Shown: positions 42,277 through 51,795, counted from the first letter of the stretch. The stretch is DNA of 64,000 nt from Thalassorhabdus alkalitolerans (GCF_042656585.1 NZ_JBHSPG010000023.1), one strand, 5' to 3'. Made by a program: numbers and translations. Notes: generated by a model from the sequence alone, not told the origin.

Positions 42277-42389
42277 GGTGCCTGGCACCCTGCCGTTCTG
42301 TAATATTCCTGTAACATTCCACCTTTTACCCAGCCAGGGTGAGAGGAGAAGTGCAGTGGAGCGGGGAAGCGAGCAAAGCTGCAGGGTGC
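42277..42389. repeat. Palindrome-bounded element, copy C (degenerate right end)
   Basis: The left end is GGTGCCTGGCACC (42277-42289), followed by CTGTAATATTCCTGTAACATT. The interior shares GAGAAGTGCAGT with copy B. The right end survives only as GGGTGCCAC near 42384-42392. Confidence 0.7.
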
Positions 42390-42467
42390 CACATTAGCAG
42401 GCTGTGTGAAAAGAACAACAAGAAAACTTACAAATATTTTCAGAATCGTAACGCTTTTTAACATCTC

Positions 42468-42496
42468 TTGAAGGAAGAGCTCTTTTTCTGTAGAAT
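42468..42496 (+). promoter_or_regulatory. upp promoter
   Basis: TTGAAG (42468-42473) and TAGAAT (42491-42496) with 17-bp spacing, about 60 bases before upp. Confidence 0.7.
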
Positions 42497-42554
42497 CTTC
42501 AAAGAATATATAATATGGCACGTAAGCTTTTAAGAAAAAGGAGCGCATGCATTC

Positions 42555-43184
42555 ATGGGTAAAGTACATGTTTTAGATCATCCGTTGATACAACATAAAC
42601 TAACATTCATTCGAGACGTAAACACAGGCACGAAAGAATTTCGCGAGCTCGTAGACGAAGTAGCAGCTTTAATGGCTTTTGAAATCACAAGAAACCTTCA
42701 ATTGCAGGAAGTGACAGTGGAGACTCCAGTCGGTCCTGCTCAGTCTTATACCCTTGCAGGGAAAAAGCTTGGTCTTGTTCCGATTCTTCGTGCAGGACTT
42801 GGAATGGTAGATGGAATTCTTGATTTGATACCAGCTGCTAAAGTAGGGCATGTTGGACTTTATCGTGACCCTGAAACTCTCCAGCCTGTTGAATACTACG
42901 TGAAACTCCCTAGCGACGTGGAAGAGCGTGAGTTTATCGTTATTGATCCTATGTTGGCTACTGGCGGTTCAGCTGCTGAAGCCATTAACAGTATCAAAAA
43001 ACGGGGAGCAACCAACATTAAGCTCATGTGTTTGATTGCTGCTCCAGAAGGTGTAGAAGTGGTTCAGGAAGCACACCCTGATGTGGAAATTTACCTGGGG
43101 GCTCTTGACCAGAAGCTAAACGAAAAAGGCTACATTGTCCCTGGTCTCGGGGATGCCGGCGACCGTCTTTTTGGAACGAAGTAA
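42555..43184 (+). CDS. upp: Uracil phosphoribosyltransferase
   Basis: A 209-residue PRTase making UMP from uracil and PRPP. The PRPP-binding motif VIDPMLATGGSAAEAI and the uracil-binding C-terminal GLGDAGDRLFGTK are intact. AAAAGGAGCG precedes the ATG. Follows glyA as in B. subtilis; 48 bases separate it from the epimerase gene. Confidence 0.95.
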   Translation: MGKVHVLDHPLIQHKLTFIRDVNTGTKEFRELVDEVAALMAFEITRNLQLQEVTVETPVGPAQSYTLAGKKLGLVPILRAGLGMVDGILDLIPAAKVGHVGLYRDPETLQPVEYYVKLPSDVEEREFIVIDPMLATGGSAAEAINSIKKRGATNIKLMCLIAAPEGVEVVQEAHPDVEIYLGALDQKLNEKGYIVPGLGDAGDRLFGTK

Positions 43185-43232
43185 CACTCACATATTAGGC
43201 ACGGCAGACCATTGAACCAAGGAGCGGCGAAC

Positions 43233-44381
43233 GTGGGAAAAAAGATTAAAGTCATGACTGTTTTTGGGACAAGACCTGAAGCCATTAAAATGGCACCTCT
43301 TGTTTTAGAGCTGAAAAAGTACCCAGAAGAGATTGAGCCGATTGTAACGGTAACGGGGCAGCACCGAGAAATGCTTGACCAGGTGCTGGAGGTTTTTGAT
43401 ATAAAACCTGACTACGACCTGCAAATCATGCAGGCCAGACAAACACTGGCAGGTGTGACGACAAGAGCTCTTGAAGGCCTGGATGATGTCATCAAAAAAG
43501 TTGAGCCGGACGTGGTTCTTGTTCATGGGGACACGACTACTACGTTTGCGGCTGGTCTGGCAGCTTATTATAATCAGGTTGCTGTCGGTCACGTAGAAGC
43601 TGGACTGCGAACGTGGGACAAGTACTCGCCTTTTCCTGAAGAAATGAATCGTCAGCTGACAGGCGTAATGGCCGATCTTCACTTTGCTCCTACAGAAAAG
43701 GCTGAAAAGAATCTATTAGATGAAAATAAAAATGTTGAATATGTATATGTTACAGGAAATACAGCTATTGATGCCCTGAAAACAACCGTTTCTGAGGACT
43801 ACCACCATGAAGCTCTTGATAAATTGGGTGATGATCGTCTTATTTTAATGACTGCTCACCGCAGAGAAAACCTGGGCGATCCTATGCGGGGCATGTTTAG
43901 AGCGATCAAGCGCATTGTGACAGAGCATGAAGACGTACAGGTCATTTATCCAGTTCACTTAAACCCTGCCGTTCGTGAAGCAGCAGACTACATTTTAGGG
44001 AATGATCCCCGCATTCACCTGATTGAACCTTTGGGAGTGCTCGATTTCCATAACTTCGCATCAAGGGCAGAGATCATTTTAACAGATTCAGGAGGCATTC
44101 AGGAGGAAGCTCCATCCCTGGGGAAGCCTGTTCTCGTGCTTCGTAACACAACAGAGCGGCCAGAAGGAATTGAAGCTGGAACCTTGAAGCTTGCCGGGAC
44201 AGATGAAGAACGTATCTACAGCCTGACAAAAGAGCTGTTAACTGACCGCGACACATATGAAGGAATGGCAAAGGCATCCAACCCCTATGGCGATGGTGAA
44301 GCTTCACGAAGAATTACCGAGGCAATCCTTCATTACTTTGGGAAAAAAGAAGATAAGCCGGATACCTTTCGGCCGTTATAA
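43233..44381 (+). CDS. mnaA: UDP-N-acetylglucosamine 2-epimerase (non-hydrolysing)
   Basis: A 382-residue WecB/MnaA-type epimerase giving UDP-ManNAc for teichoic acid linkage units or other cell-wall polymers. Signatures VMTVFGTRPEAIKMAPLV, GHVEAGLRT, MTAHRRENLG and DSGGIQEEAPSLGKPVLV are present. GTG at 43233 is chosen because AAGGAG precedes it by 8 bases, better than the TTG at 43212. It is probably co-transcribed with upp. Confidence 0.94.
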   Translation: MGKKIKVMTVFGTRPEAIKMAPLVLELKKYPEEIEPIVTVTGQHREMLDQVLEVFDIKPDYDLQIMQARQTLAGVTTRALEGLDDVIKKVEPDVVLVHGDTTTTFAAGLAAYYNQVAVGHVEAGLRTWDKYSPFPEEMNRQLTGVMADLHFAPTEKAEKNLLDENKNVEYVYVTGNTAIDALKTTVSEDYHHEALDKLGDDRLILMTAHRRENLGDPMRGMFRAIKRIVTEHEDVQVIYPVHLNPAVREAADYILGNDPRIHLIEPLGVLDFHNFASRAEIILTDSGGIQEEAPSLGKPVLVLRNTTERPEGIEAGTLKLAGTDEERIYSLTKELLTDRDTYEGMAKASNPYGDGEASRRITEAILHYFGKKEDKPDTFRPL

Positions 44382-44421
44382 AAAAACTGGCTCATTCAAT
44401 ATTGAATGAGCCAGTTTTTTT
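44381..44421 (+). terminator. Terminator after mnaA
   Basis: A perfect 20-bp inverted repeat, AAAACTGGCTCATTCAAT and its complement, with A and T tracts on both sides; likely active in both directions. Confidence 0.95.
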
Positions 44422-44453
44422 GTGCTGCAAACATTTGTCATCCACCCACAGAT

Positions 44454-44560
44454 GGTGCCTGGCACCAATAAAGGTCTGTAACAAAAAAAGACGGGAAACC
44501 AGCGTTGAAAGAGGAATGCGGCAATTTGAAATGTTACAAGAGGCTGGGGTGCCAGGCACC
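44454..44560. repeat. 107-bp palindrome-bounded element, copy D
   Basis: GGTGCCTGGCACC (44454-44466) and GGTGCCAGGCACC (44548-44560) are exact reverse complements. The inner arms are CTGTAACA and TGTTACAAG. To the right, CAAAAATGCACC is repeated in tandem. Confidence 0.9.
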
Positions 44561-44673
44561 CAAAAATGCACCCAAAAATGCACCCCAATATACCCCCAAA
44601 TACGGACCCGGCTTATGAATATTTTTTTCTTGTTTTTGAAAAGATAAGCAAAAAAAGAGGGAGGAGCACATAA

Positions 44674-46950
44674 GTGGGTAAACACAAATTGATGATAGTC
44701 CTCCAGCTTATTATAGTATTGAATTTTGTTTGGTCCCCGTTGACAATCTATGAGGCCTACGCCGTAGATGAGAGGACCACCGTTATTATCTCAGTGGAAA
44801 ACAGTGAAGACCTGGATGCAGTTAAAGACAGGATTAAGGAGCAGTTGCCGGACACGGAAGTAGGGCAAAGCTACAGAAATGCATTTTATGGTCTGTCCGT
44901 TTCTCTTTTTGAAAAAGATATTCCCCGTCTAGAAGCTATAGAGGGCGTAAAAAATAGCCACCAGGCGGTCGCCTATGAAGCTTCTCTCAATGAAAGCATT
45001 CGCTTTATTGGAGCCGAGGATATTAGAAATAAGCTTGATGAAAATGGAGTTCGTCTCACAGGAAAAGGTGTGAAAGTAGGTGTCATTGATACAGGCATAG
45101 ACTATAATCATCCGGATCTACAAAAAAACTATAAACAAGGATATGATCTCGTCGATGACGATGAAGATCCTATGGAGACTAAATCCAGGAAGGGGAAGGG
45201 AACTCTTCATGGAACACATGTGTCGGGTATTATCGCAGCTAACGGGACGGTACGGGGAGTAGCGCCGGAAGCCGACCTTTACGTATACCGTGCCCTGGGC
45301 CCTGGTGGGCATGGTTCAACGGAGCAGATCCTTGCAGCAATTGAAAAAGCCATGGAAGACAAAGTGGACGTTTTAAATCTTTCACTTGGCAGTCCTATAA
45401 ATGGACCGGACTGGCCGACTAGTGAAGCATTGGATAAGGCGACAGAAGCGGGGATTGTAACCGTCACCTCAAATGGAAACAGCGGACCAGATATGTGGAG
45501 CGTAGGTTCTCCAGGAACGAGTGAAAAGGCAATATCGGTCGGTGCTTCCATGCCTCCCTTGAAAATCCCTGTGCTTACTTTGTTTTCCCAGAATGACCGT
45601 TCCATTCCTATTTTATCCATTCAAGGAAGCCTGCCGTGGACCTTCCAAAGGGATCTTCCTTTAGTGGAAGGAGGCCTTGGCCTTGAAGATGATTTAACCT
45701 CAGTAAGGGGGAAGGCGGTTCTCATAGAAAGAGGCGGTATTTCCATAAGCACAAAAATAAAAAATGCAGAAAAAGCGGGAGCTATAGCTGTTCTGATTTA
45801 TAACAATGTTTCCGGTCCATTTGCAGCCGGAACAGAACAAGCATCCAACATTCCTGCAATCAGTATTTCCAAGGAAGACGGAGAGTTTTTATCCAAAGCA
45901 ATAAAAGAAGACCAGGATGCAAAAGAATCTGCTGCTACAGTGATCCGTACAACCTTTGAAGAAGAAGTGGATCACATGGCACTATTCAGCTCACGGGGGC
46001 CGGTTACGCAATCATGGGATATTAAACCGGATGTAGTGGCTCCAGGAGTGGAAATAGACAGCACTGTACCAAATGGCTACCTTGCACTAAACGGCACAAG
46101 CATGGCTGCTCCTCACGTAGCTGGTGCCGCAGCTCTTTTAAAACAGGCTCATCCTGACTGGTCCCCTCTTCAGATTAAAGCAGCCTTGATGAATACCGCA
46201 GTTGCGTTAAAAGATAACGAAGACCATCGATATCCTCCCTTTGTGCAAGGAGCTGGGAGAATAGACATACCAAAAGCGGTGGAAGCTGACACATTAGTCC
46301 ACCCGGGAGCTTTGTCCTTTGGCGTATGGGAGTCAGCCCAGCCTGAAGAGAAACAAAAGCAGAAGGTGACCATTGAAAATCATACAGACCGCAAGAGGAC
46401 CTACACCTTTTCTGCACCTACCGGTCTTGGAGTTGGTTTGCGGTGGCGCCTGCCGATGCCTGTTATTTTAGAGCCAGGTGAGAAAAAGGAAGTGACGGTT
46501 GAACTTGATATTAATCCGGAGCTTGCCTCATACGAACGCCTTGACGGAGAGCTTTTGATAGAGGGAGGGAAGGAAACCATTCACCTGCCGTTTCTCCTCT
46601 TTGTCAATGAACCGAATTATCCGAGAGTCAGTGCTTTTCAACTAGAGCCAGAACCAGAAAAGAAAGGGTTCAAATACGAAGTGTATTTGCCGGGAGGGGC
46701 AGAGGAGCTGGAAATTGCCCTCTATGACCCGGACACGGCAGCCTACGTTGGTACTCTTGATAAAAGCAGGAATATCAATAAGGGACTATTCGAAAAGGTC
46801 ATCCCCTTTAAAGATCTCCCTGTTGAAAACGGACTGTACATGGCGGTGATCTTTGCAAGACATAAAGACCAGGAAGATGTGTACGAAACACTTATTTTGT
46901 TGGATGAAAACGAAATTCTCTTTTCTGATGAAGAAGAGGACGTACAATAG
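44674..46950 (+). CDS. Secreted subtilisin-family serine protease with PA domain (Vpr-like)
   Basis: A 758-residue secreted protease. A signal peptide of about 30 residues ends at AYA. An I9-type inhibitor propeptide follows (about 35-105). The S8 catalytic domain has Asp in GVIDTGIDYNHPDL, His in LHGTHVSGIIAANG, the oxyanion Asn in SNGNSGP and Ser in LNGTSMAAPHVAG. A protease-associated (PA) domain is inserted at about 310-430, and a beta-rich C-terminal region follows. It resembles B. subtilis Vpr but ends earlier, in an acidic tail. GTG start with GAGGGAGGAG upstream. The acidic composition suits saline surroundings. Confidence 0.92.
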   Translation: MGKHKLMIVLQLIIVLNFVWSPLTIYEAYAVDERTTVIISVENSEDLDAVKDRIKEQLPDTEVGQSYRNAFYGLSVSLFEKDIPRLEAIEGVKNSHQAVAYEASLNESIRFIGAEDIRNKLDENGVRLTGKGVKVGVIDTGIDYNHPDLQKNYKQGYDLVDDDEDPMETKSRKGKGTLHGTHVSGIIAANGTVRGVAPEADLYVYRALGPGGHGSTEQILAAIEKAMEDKVDVLNLSLGSPINGPDWPTSEALDKATEAGIVTVTSNGNSGPDMWSVGSPGTSEKAISVGASMPPLKIPVLTLFSQNDRSIPILSIQGSLPWTFQRDLPLVEGGLGLEDDLTSVRGKAVLIERGGISISTKIKNAEKAGAIAVLIYNNVSGPFAAGTEQASNIPAISISKEDGEFLSKAIKEDQDAKESAATVIRTTFEEEVDHMALFSSRGPVTQSWDIKPDVVAPGVEIDSTVPNGYLALNGTSMAAPHVAGAAALLKQAHPDWSPLQIKAALMNTAVALKDNEDHRYPPFVQGAGRIDIPKAVEADTLVHPGALSFGVWESAQPEEKQKQKVTIENHTDRKRTYTFSAPTGLGVGLRWRLPMPVILEPGEKKEVTVELDINPELASYERLDGELLIEGGKETIHLPFLLFVNEPNYPRVSAFQLEPEPEKKGFKYEVYLPGGAEELEIALYDPDTAAYVGTLDKSRNINKGLFEKVIPFKDLPVENGLYMAVIFARHKDQEDVYETLILLDENEILFSDEEEDVQ

Positions 46951-46953
46951 ATG

Positions 46954-46986
46954 GCCGGAGGTCCCATGCAGACCTCCGGCTTTTTT
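46954..46986 (+). terminator. Terminator after the protease gene
   Basis: GCCGGAGGTC pairs perfectly with GACCTCCGGC; six T follow, and repeat copy E begins 3 bases later. Confidence 0.93.
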
Positions 46987-46989
46987 CAG

Positions 46990-47095
46990 GGTGCCTGGCA
47001 CCTCAATGGTAATGTAATATAAAAATAAAAATAATCCTGCCATAAAAGGATAACAGGATGTGAAATGTTACAAAACGACAGAGGTGCCAGGCACC
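46990..47095. repeat. 106-bp palindrome-bounded element, copy E
   Basis: GGTGCCTGGCACC (46990-47002) and GGTGCCAGGCACC (47083-47095) bound the element. The inner arm ATGTTACAA is intact; its left partner reads GGTAATGTAATA. Confidence 0.88.
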
Positions 47096-47186
47096 AAAAA
47101 TTATTGTGAAAAATGTCACGCAATTGACACATTAAATAAAATTGGGGAAACCCTTGATTTAACAGTTTTTTTCTTATTTAACCACA

Positions 47187-47215
47187 TTGACAGATGTTTT
47201 CCCCTATTGTACGAT
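47187..47215 (+). promoter_or_regulatory. atp operon promoter
   Basis: TTGACA (47187-47192), 17 bp, TACGAT (47210-47215): a strong sigma-A promoter about 215 bases upstream of atpZ. Confidence 0.85.
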
Positions 47216-47431
47216 GACTAAGGGTATATGAGAGGGTTTACATAATAAATCTCTTTAGCTGGTTCAATGAAGCGTTACGTGGAATGAAAATCAGTTTCTA
47301 CCCGCAAGGTAAATTCTTAAAGTGCCTGTATTATGCAAAAGCCTGGAAACAGGTGTGTCCTTCGACTTTGTAGGATTGTGCACAAGCAGGAAGGTGCTTT
47401 TTCACCTATATTACCGTGTATGGGGGCTGGC

Positions 47432-47665
47432 ATGAGCAATCAAAAGAAACCTCCACAAGACTTTCGGGCCATCGCGCTGATGAGTTCTGTCTTATCTTAT
47501 CTTGTAGGGCCTCTCCTCGTTGGAATTTTCGGAGGAAGGTGGCTTGATGGCTTGTTGGGCACAGAGCCTCTCTTTTTAGTGTTAGGCATCCTTGGCGGTC
47601 TTGGGGCAGGAGTGTACGGACTAGTCCGTCTGCTCGGGCATTACCTGGGAGACGATGATGAATGA
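47432..47665 (+). CDS. atpZ: AtpZ/AtpI-like small membrane protein
   Basis: A 77-residue protein with two hydrophobic helices (about 13-32 and 43-63), of the F0F1 ATPase-associated AtpZ family. In alkaliphilic B. pseudofirmus an atpZ gene likewise heads the operon and has been linked to Mg2+ supply. The ATG at 47432 is preceded by a modest GGGGG. It overlaps atpI by four bases (ATGA). Confidence 0.85.
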   Translation: MSNQKKPPQDFRAIALMSSVLSYLVGPLLVGIFGGRWLDGLLGTEPLFLVLGILGGLGAGVYGLVRLLGHYLGDDDE

Positions 47666-48039
47666 AAGATTTTAGCCTAATGATCAAACAGTACACTCAG
47701 TACACCCTCTATCTGACCGCATTATATGTGCTTGGCTGGGGATTCACTTCTTATGAGACGCTTTTTCTTAGCCTGAGTTTAGGAGCTTTATTCAGCTTGT
47801 ACATGCTTTGGAGCATGTACCGTAAGATAACGAAGCTTAATGAAGCAATCGACAAGGGGAAAAAGTTTTTTACAATAGGAACAGTCTCGCGCCTGGCGCT
47901 TGCAGGTTTGCTTGCACTCTTAGCAATACGTTATCCTGACACATTCAACATTGTTGGACTTGTTGTCGGTTTGATGACACCTTATATTTTGATTCTTGTC
48001 CATGCCTTATTGCAAATCAGACGCTTATCAAAGCAGTAA
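47662..48039 (+). CDS. atpI: ATP synthase protein I
   Basis: A 125-residue membrane protein with four helices. AtpI assists c-ring assembly in several bacteria. Overlaps atpZ and precedes atpB by 77 bases. Confidence 0.88.
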   Translation: MKDFSLMIKQYTQYTLYLTALYVLGWGFTSYETLFLSLSLGALFSLYMLWSMYRKITKLNEAIDKGKKFFTIGTVSRLALAGLLALLAIRYPDTFNIVGLVVGLMTPYILILVHALLQIRRLSKQ

Positions 48040-48116
48040 GCGGTGAAAAAGGGCCAAGCACTAAGAACAAGAATGCTCTAGGTAACAGCAAATTACAGGG
48101 AAAGAGGTGAGAACTC

Positions 48117-48845
48117 GTGGATCACGGTGCACCCATTGTGGAAGGGCTATTTGGTATTGGATGGCTCTCAGTCAACCTTTCAAACATCATGATGATCACA
48201 GTGACAGCTATTATTGTGGCATTAATAGGTATCTTCAGCGCCAGAAGTATTCAGATGAAACCAACTGGACTACAAAATGTGTTCGAATGGATCATCGACT
48301 TCGTAAGAAACATCATCAACAGTACAATGGACTGGAAGAAAGGTGAAAGATTCTTCGGTCTGGGGATTACTTTATTTCTATTCATTTTCGTAGCAAACAT
48401 GCTGGGGATCCCATTTATGATCGTAGCTGAACCAGGTCATGAAGTTTGGTGGAAATCTCCAACAGCCGATCCAGTTATTACATTAACCTTTGCGGTCTTT
48501 GTAATTGTACTGACCCACTATTACGGTATCAAGATGAAGGGATTCAAAGCATATGGAGCAGATTATTTCAAACCTGTGCCATTCTTATTCCCGCTCAAGC
48601 TTGTCGAGGAAGTAGCTAACACCTTGACGCTTGGAATGCGTTTGTTTGGTAACCTTTACGCAAAAGAAATCTTGCTTGCTCTTCTCGCAGGTTTGGGAGG
48701 AAGCGGCCTGGTCGGGGCGATGGTTGGTGTAGCTCCAATGGTAGCCTGGCAGGCATTCAGTATTTTCATCGGGGCAATCCAGGCATTTATTTTCTTAATG
48801 CTGACAATGGTTTACATGGCCCATAAAGTTGAAGAAGATCACTAG
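48117..48845 (+). CDS. atpB: ATP synthase F0 subunit a
   Basis: A 242-residue membrane subunit forming the proton half-channels. The essential Arg is Arg175 in GMRLFGNLYAKEILL. Eight residues later is Lys183, in the position of the alkaliphile-specific Lys180 (eight after Arg172) of B. pseudofirmus and strain TA2.A1; neutrophiles such as B. subtilis have Gly (FAGEVLL). The C-terminal AWQAFSIFIGAIQAFIF block is intact. GTG start with AAAGAGGTGAG upstream. Confidence 0.95.
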   Translation: MDHGAPIVEGLFGIGWLSVNLSNIMMITVTAIIVALIGIFSARSIQMKPTGLQNVFEWIIDFVRNIINSTMDWKKGERFFGLGITLFLFIFVANMLGIPFMIVAEPGHEVWWKSPTADPVITLTFAVFVIVLTHYYGIKMKGFKAYGADYFKPVPFLFPLKLVEEVANTLTLGMRLFGNLYAKEILLALLAGLGGSGLVGAMVGVAPMVAWQAFSIFIGAIQAFIFLMLTMVYMAHKVEEDH

Positions 48846-48926
48846 TCATTGGGAATTTGCTCTTTATTCCAAGAGCTTATTAAATATTATATTTTCAAAC
48901 ATACATTTTTAAGGAGGATTTTACTT

Positions 48927-49136
48927 ATGGAAGCTTTAGCAGCTGCAATTGCCGCAGGTCTTGCTGCACTTGGTGCAGGTCTTGGTGTATCTAACATTGT
49001 CCGTGCAACAGTCGAAGGGATCGCTCGTCAACCAGAACTACGTGGAACACTTCAAACTACAATGTTTATCGGGGTAGCCCTTGTTGAGGCCCTGCCGATC
49101 ATTGCAATCGTAATCGCATTTATCGCATTATTCTAA
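48927..49136 (+). CDS. atpE: ATP synthase F0 subunit c
   Basis: A 69-residue hairpin of two membrane helices forming the rotor ring. The ion-binding Glu lies in GVALVEALPI. No Na+-binding Gln/Thr pattern is seen, so H+ is the likely coupling ion. The first helix has GAGLGVS, a partly altered GxGxGxG motif, not the AxAxAxA of extreme alkaliphiles. ATG at 48927 after AAGGAGG. Confidence 0.95.
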   Translation: MEALAAAIAAGLAALGAGLGVSNIVRATVEGIARQPELRGTLQTTMFIGVALVEALPIIAIVIAFIALF

Positions 49137-49166
49137 CAAGCATCTTGATGATTGATGTCAGAACCC

Positions 49167-49203
49167 AATGGCGGAGTTATATTCTCTAAGAAGCTTCGCC
49201 ATT
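49167..49203 (+). other. atpE-atpF intercistronic hairpin
   Basis: AATGGCGGAG pairs with CTTCGCCATT (one wobble) across 17 bases; no T-run. Such a structure 3' of atpE could stabilise the c-subunit message, which must be translated in about tenfold excess (inference). Confidence 0.65.
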
Positions 49204-49237
49204 CCTTTTGTAATGACTGCTGAAAGGAGTGAATCCT

Positions 49238-49729
49238 ATGCCTGATACAATTACATGGGGCGATACGATATTTTCGCTTGTAACCTTCATTATACTATTG
49301 GCTATCCTTCGTAAGTTTGCGTGGGGACCTCTCATGAACATGATGAAAGACCGTGAAGAACATATCGCCAATGAAATTGAAACAGCTGAGAAGAATCGTA
49401 AAGAATCTGAACAGTATTTAGAAGACCAGCGTAAGGAAATTGAGCGTGCTCGTGAAGAGGCTCAATCCATTATAGAAAATTCAAAGAAAACTGGTGAAAA
49501 GCAGGGCGAAGAAATTATTGCCCAGGCGAAGTCAGAAGCAGAACGTATCAAAAACGATGCTGTAGCTGAAATCAGCCATGAAAAGGAACAAGCTATTTCT
49601 TCTGTACGTGAGCAAGTGGCGTCCTTATCTGTCTTGATTGCAACGAAAGTTATTGAGAAAGAACTTGATGAAAAAGAGCAAGAAAGACTTATCGATGAAT
49701 ATCTCAAAGAAGTAGGCGAGAAAGTATGA
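49238..49729 (+). CDS. atpF: ATP synthase F0 subunit b
   Basis: A 163-residue peripheral stalk subunit: one N-terminal membrane helix (TIFSLVTFIILLAILRKFAW) and a long charged coiled coil. ATG at 49238 follows AAAGGAG by 8 bases. The last four bases overlap atpH. Confidence 0.95.
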   Translation: MPDTITWGDTIFSLVTFIILLAILRKFAWGPLMNMMKDREEHIANEIETAEKNRKESEQYLEDQRKEIERAREEAQSIIENSKKTGEKQGEEIIAQAKSEAERIKNDAVAEISHEKEQAISSVREQVASLSVLIATKVIEKELDEKEQERLIDEYLKEVGEKV

Positions 49730-50265
49730 GCGCAATAGCAAATCGTTATGGTGTGGCTCTCTTTCAGCTGGCGAAGGAAAAAGGAACACTTACTCAAATT
49801 GGTGATGAATTGAATGCAGTGCAAAAAGTATTTCAGGATAACAAAAAGCTGCAAGGCTTATTAAATCACCCAAAGGTGGATATGGAGAAAAAGAAAGAAG
49901 TAATTAAAGAAAGCTTTTCCCCACTAAGCAGCACAGTTCGCAATACCCTTCTCCTCCTCCTTGAACGAAACCGCATTGATGAAGTACTGCCAATGGTAGA
50001 TAAATTCCAGGCATTAGCCGATGATGAACAAGGTGTAGGCAGAGCAATTGCTTACACGGTAAAACCTCTTAATGAGGAAGAACAAAAGAGAATCTCTGAA
50101 AGCTTCGCAAAAAAGGTTGGGAAGCAAACTTTATACATTGAAAACAGAATTGATAATAGTCTCATTGGCGGCGTCAAGCTCCGAATTGGGGACAAGATCT
50201 TTGATGGCAGTGTAAAAGGCCAGCTTACCCGCATTGAACGCGAGCTTACCTCCGGAAGACGATAG
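49726..50265 (+). CDS. atpH: ATP synthase F1 subunit delta
   Basis: A 179-residue stator subunit joining F1 to subunit b. N-terminal motif ANRYGVALFQLAKEKG and C-terminal DNSLIGGVKLRIGDKIFDGS are typical. Starts within the atpF stop (ATGA). Confidence 0.95.
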   Translation: MSAIANRYGVALFQLAKEKGTLTQIGDELNAVQKVFQDNKKLQGLLNHPKVDMEKKKEVIKESFSPLSSTVRNTLLLLLERNRIDEVLPMVDKFQALADDEQGVGRAIAYTVKPLNEEEQKRISESFAKKVGKQTLYIENRIDNSLIGGVKLRIGDKIFDGSVKGQLTRIERELTSGRR

Positions 50266-50283
50266 AAGATAGGGGTGAACGAA

Positions 50284-51795
50284 ATGAGCATTAGACCTGA
50301 TGAAATTAGCTCTCTCATTAAGCAGCAGATTGAGAATTTTGAATCTGATGTGGAAATGAATGAAGTGGGTACTGTTATCCAAGTCGGTGACGGTATTGCC
50401 CGTGCTCATGGCCTTGAAAACGTAATGGCTGGTGAGCTTCTCGAATTTTCAAACGGCATTATGGGCATGGCTCAAAACTTAGAAGAAAACAACGTCGGTA
50501 TCGTAATCCTTGGACCGTATTCCGAGATTCGTGAAGGCGATGAAGTAAAACGTACAGGCCGCATCATGGAAGTTCCTGTAGGGGAGCAGCTTCTTGGCCG
50601 CGTTGTAAATCCACTTGGACAACCTGTAGACGGAAAAGGACCAATTGAAACGTCTAAAAGCCGTCCAATTGAAAGTCCGGCACCTGGTGTTATGGACCGT
50701 AAATCTGTTCATGAACCACTTCAAACCGGTATTAAAGCGATCGATTCCATGATTCCAGTAGGCCGCGGACAGCGTGAGTTAATCATTGGTGACCGTCAAA
50801 CTGGTAAAACGGCAATCGCGATCGATACGATCCTTAACCAAAAAGAAGAAGATATGATTTGTATTTACGTTGCAATCGGGCAAAAGGAATCCACCGTTGC
50901 AGGGGTTGTAGAAACCCTTCGTCAAAAAGGTGCTCTTGATTACACGATTGTTGTAAATGCAGGTGCTTCTGACCCGGCACCGCTATTGTTCCTTGCTCCA
51001 TATGCAGGGGTAACAATGGGTGAAGAGTTTATGTACAATGGCAAGCACGTTCTTGTTGTGTATGATGACTTGAGTAAACAAGCAGCCGCTTACCGTGAGC
51101 TGTCCTTGCTCCTTCGTCGTCCTCCAGGCCGTGAAGCCTTCCCAGGGGATGTATTCTTCTTGCACTCCCGTTTGCTTGAGCGTTCTGCTAAGCTCAGTGA
51201 TGCACTAGGAGCAGGTTCATTAACTGCTTTACCATTTATCGAAACACAAGCAGGGGACGTTTCTGCATACATTCCGACAAACGTTATTTCCATCACGGAT
51301 GGACAGATCTTCCTGCAGTCTGACTTATTCCACTCAGGTGTACGTCCAGCGGTTAACGCAGGTATCTCCGTATCCCGTGTTGGTGGTTCTGCCCAGATTA
51401 AGGCAATGAAAAAGGTATCTGGTACGCTCCGTCTTGACCTGGCTGCTTTCCGTGAGCTTGAAGCTTTCGCGCAGTTTGGATCTGATCTTGATAAAGCTAC
51501 CCAGGCGAAGCTGAATCGTGGGGAGCGGACGGTTGAAATCCTTAAGCAAGGACTTCATCAGCCTCTAGCTGTTGAAAAACAGGTTGTCGTGCTTTATGCC
51601 CTCACAAAAGGGTTTATCGATGATATCCCAGTTGATGACGTGCGCCGCTTTGAATCAGAAATGCTGACTCATTTTGAGCATAACAATAAAGATCTTCTTG
51701 ACAGCATTCGTCAAACTGGAAATCTTCCTGACGCTGATGAATTTAATAAAGCGATCGAAGAATTCAAAAAGACGTTTAACGTAACTAAAAAATAA
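50284..51795 (+). CDS. atpA: ATP synthase F1 subunit alpha
   Basis: A 503-residue subunit carrying the non-catalytic nucleotide sites. P-loop GDRQTGKTAIAIDT and the family block PAVNAGISVSRVGGSAQ are present. ATG at 50284 preferred over GTG at 50275, which lies inside the AGGGGTGA ribosome site. Confidence 0.97.
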   Translation: MSIRPDEISSLIKQQIENFESDVEMNEVGTVIQVGDGIARAHGLENVMAGELLEFSNGIMGMAQNLEENNVGIVILGPYSEIREGDEVKRTGRIMEVPVGEQLLGRVVNPLGQPVDGKGPIETSKSRPIESPAPGVMDRKSVHEPLQTGIKAIDSMIPVGRGQRELIIGDRQTGKTAIAIDTILNQKEEDMICIYVAIGQKESTVAGVVETLRQKGALDYTIVVNAGASDPAPLLFLAPYAGVTMGEEFMYNGKHVLVVYDDLSKQAAAYRELSLLLRRPPGREAFPGDVFFLHSRLLERSAKLSDALGAGSLTALPFIETQAGDVSAYIPTNVISITDGQIFLQSDLFHSGVRPAVNAGISVSRVGGSAQIKAMKKVSGTLRLDLAAFRELEAFAQFGSDLDKATQAKLNRGERTVEILKQGLHQPLAVEKQVVVLYALTKGFIDDIPVDDVRRFESEMLTHFEHNNKDLLDSIRQTGNLPDADEFNKAIEEFKKTFNVTKK

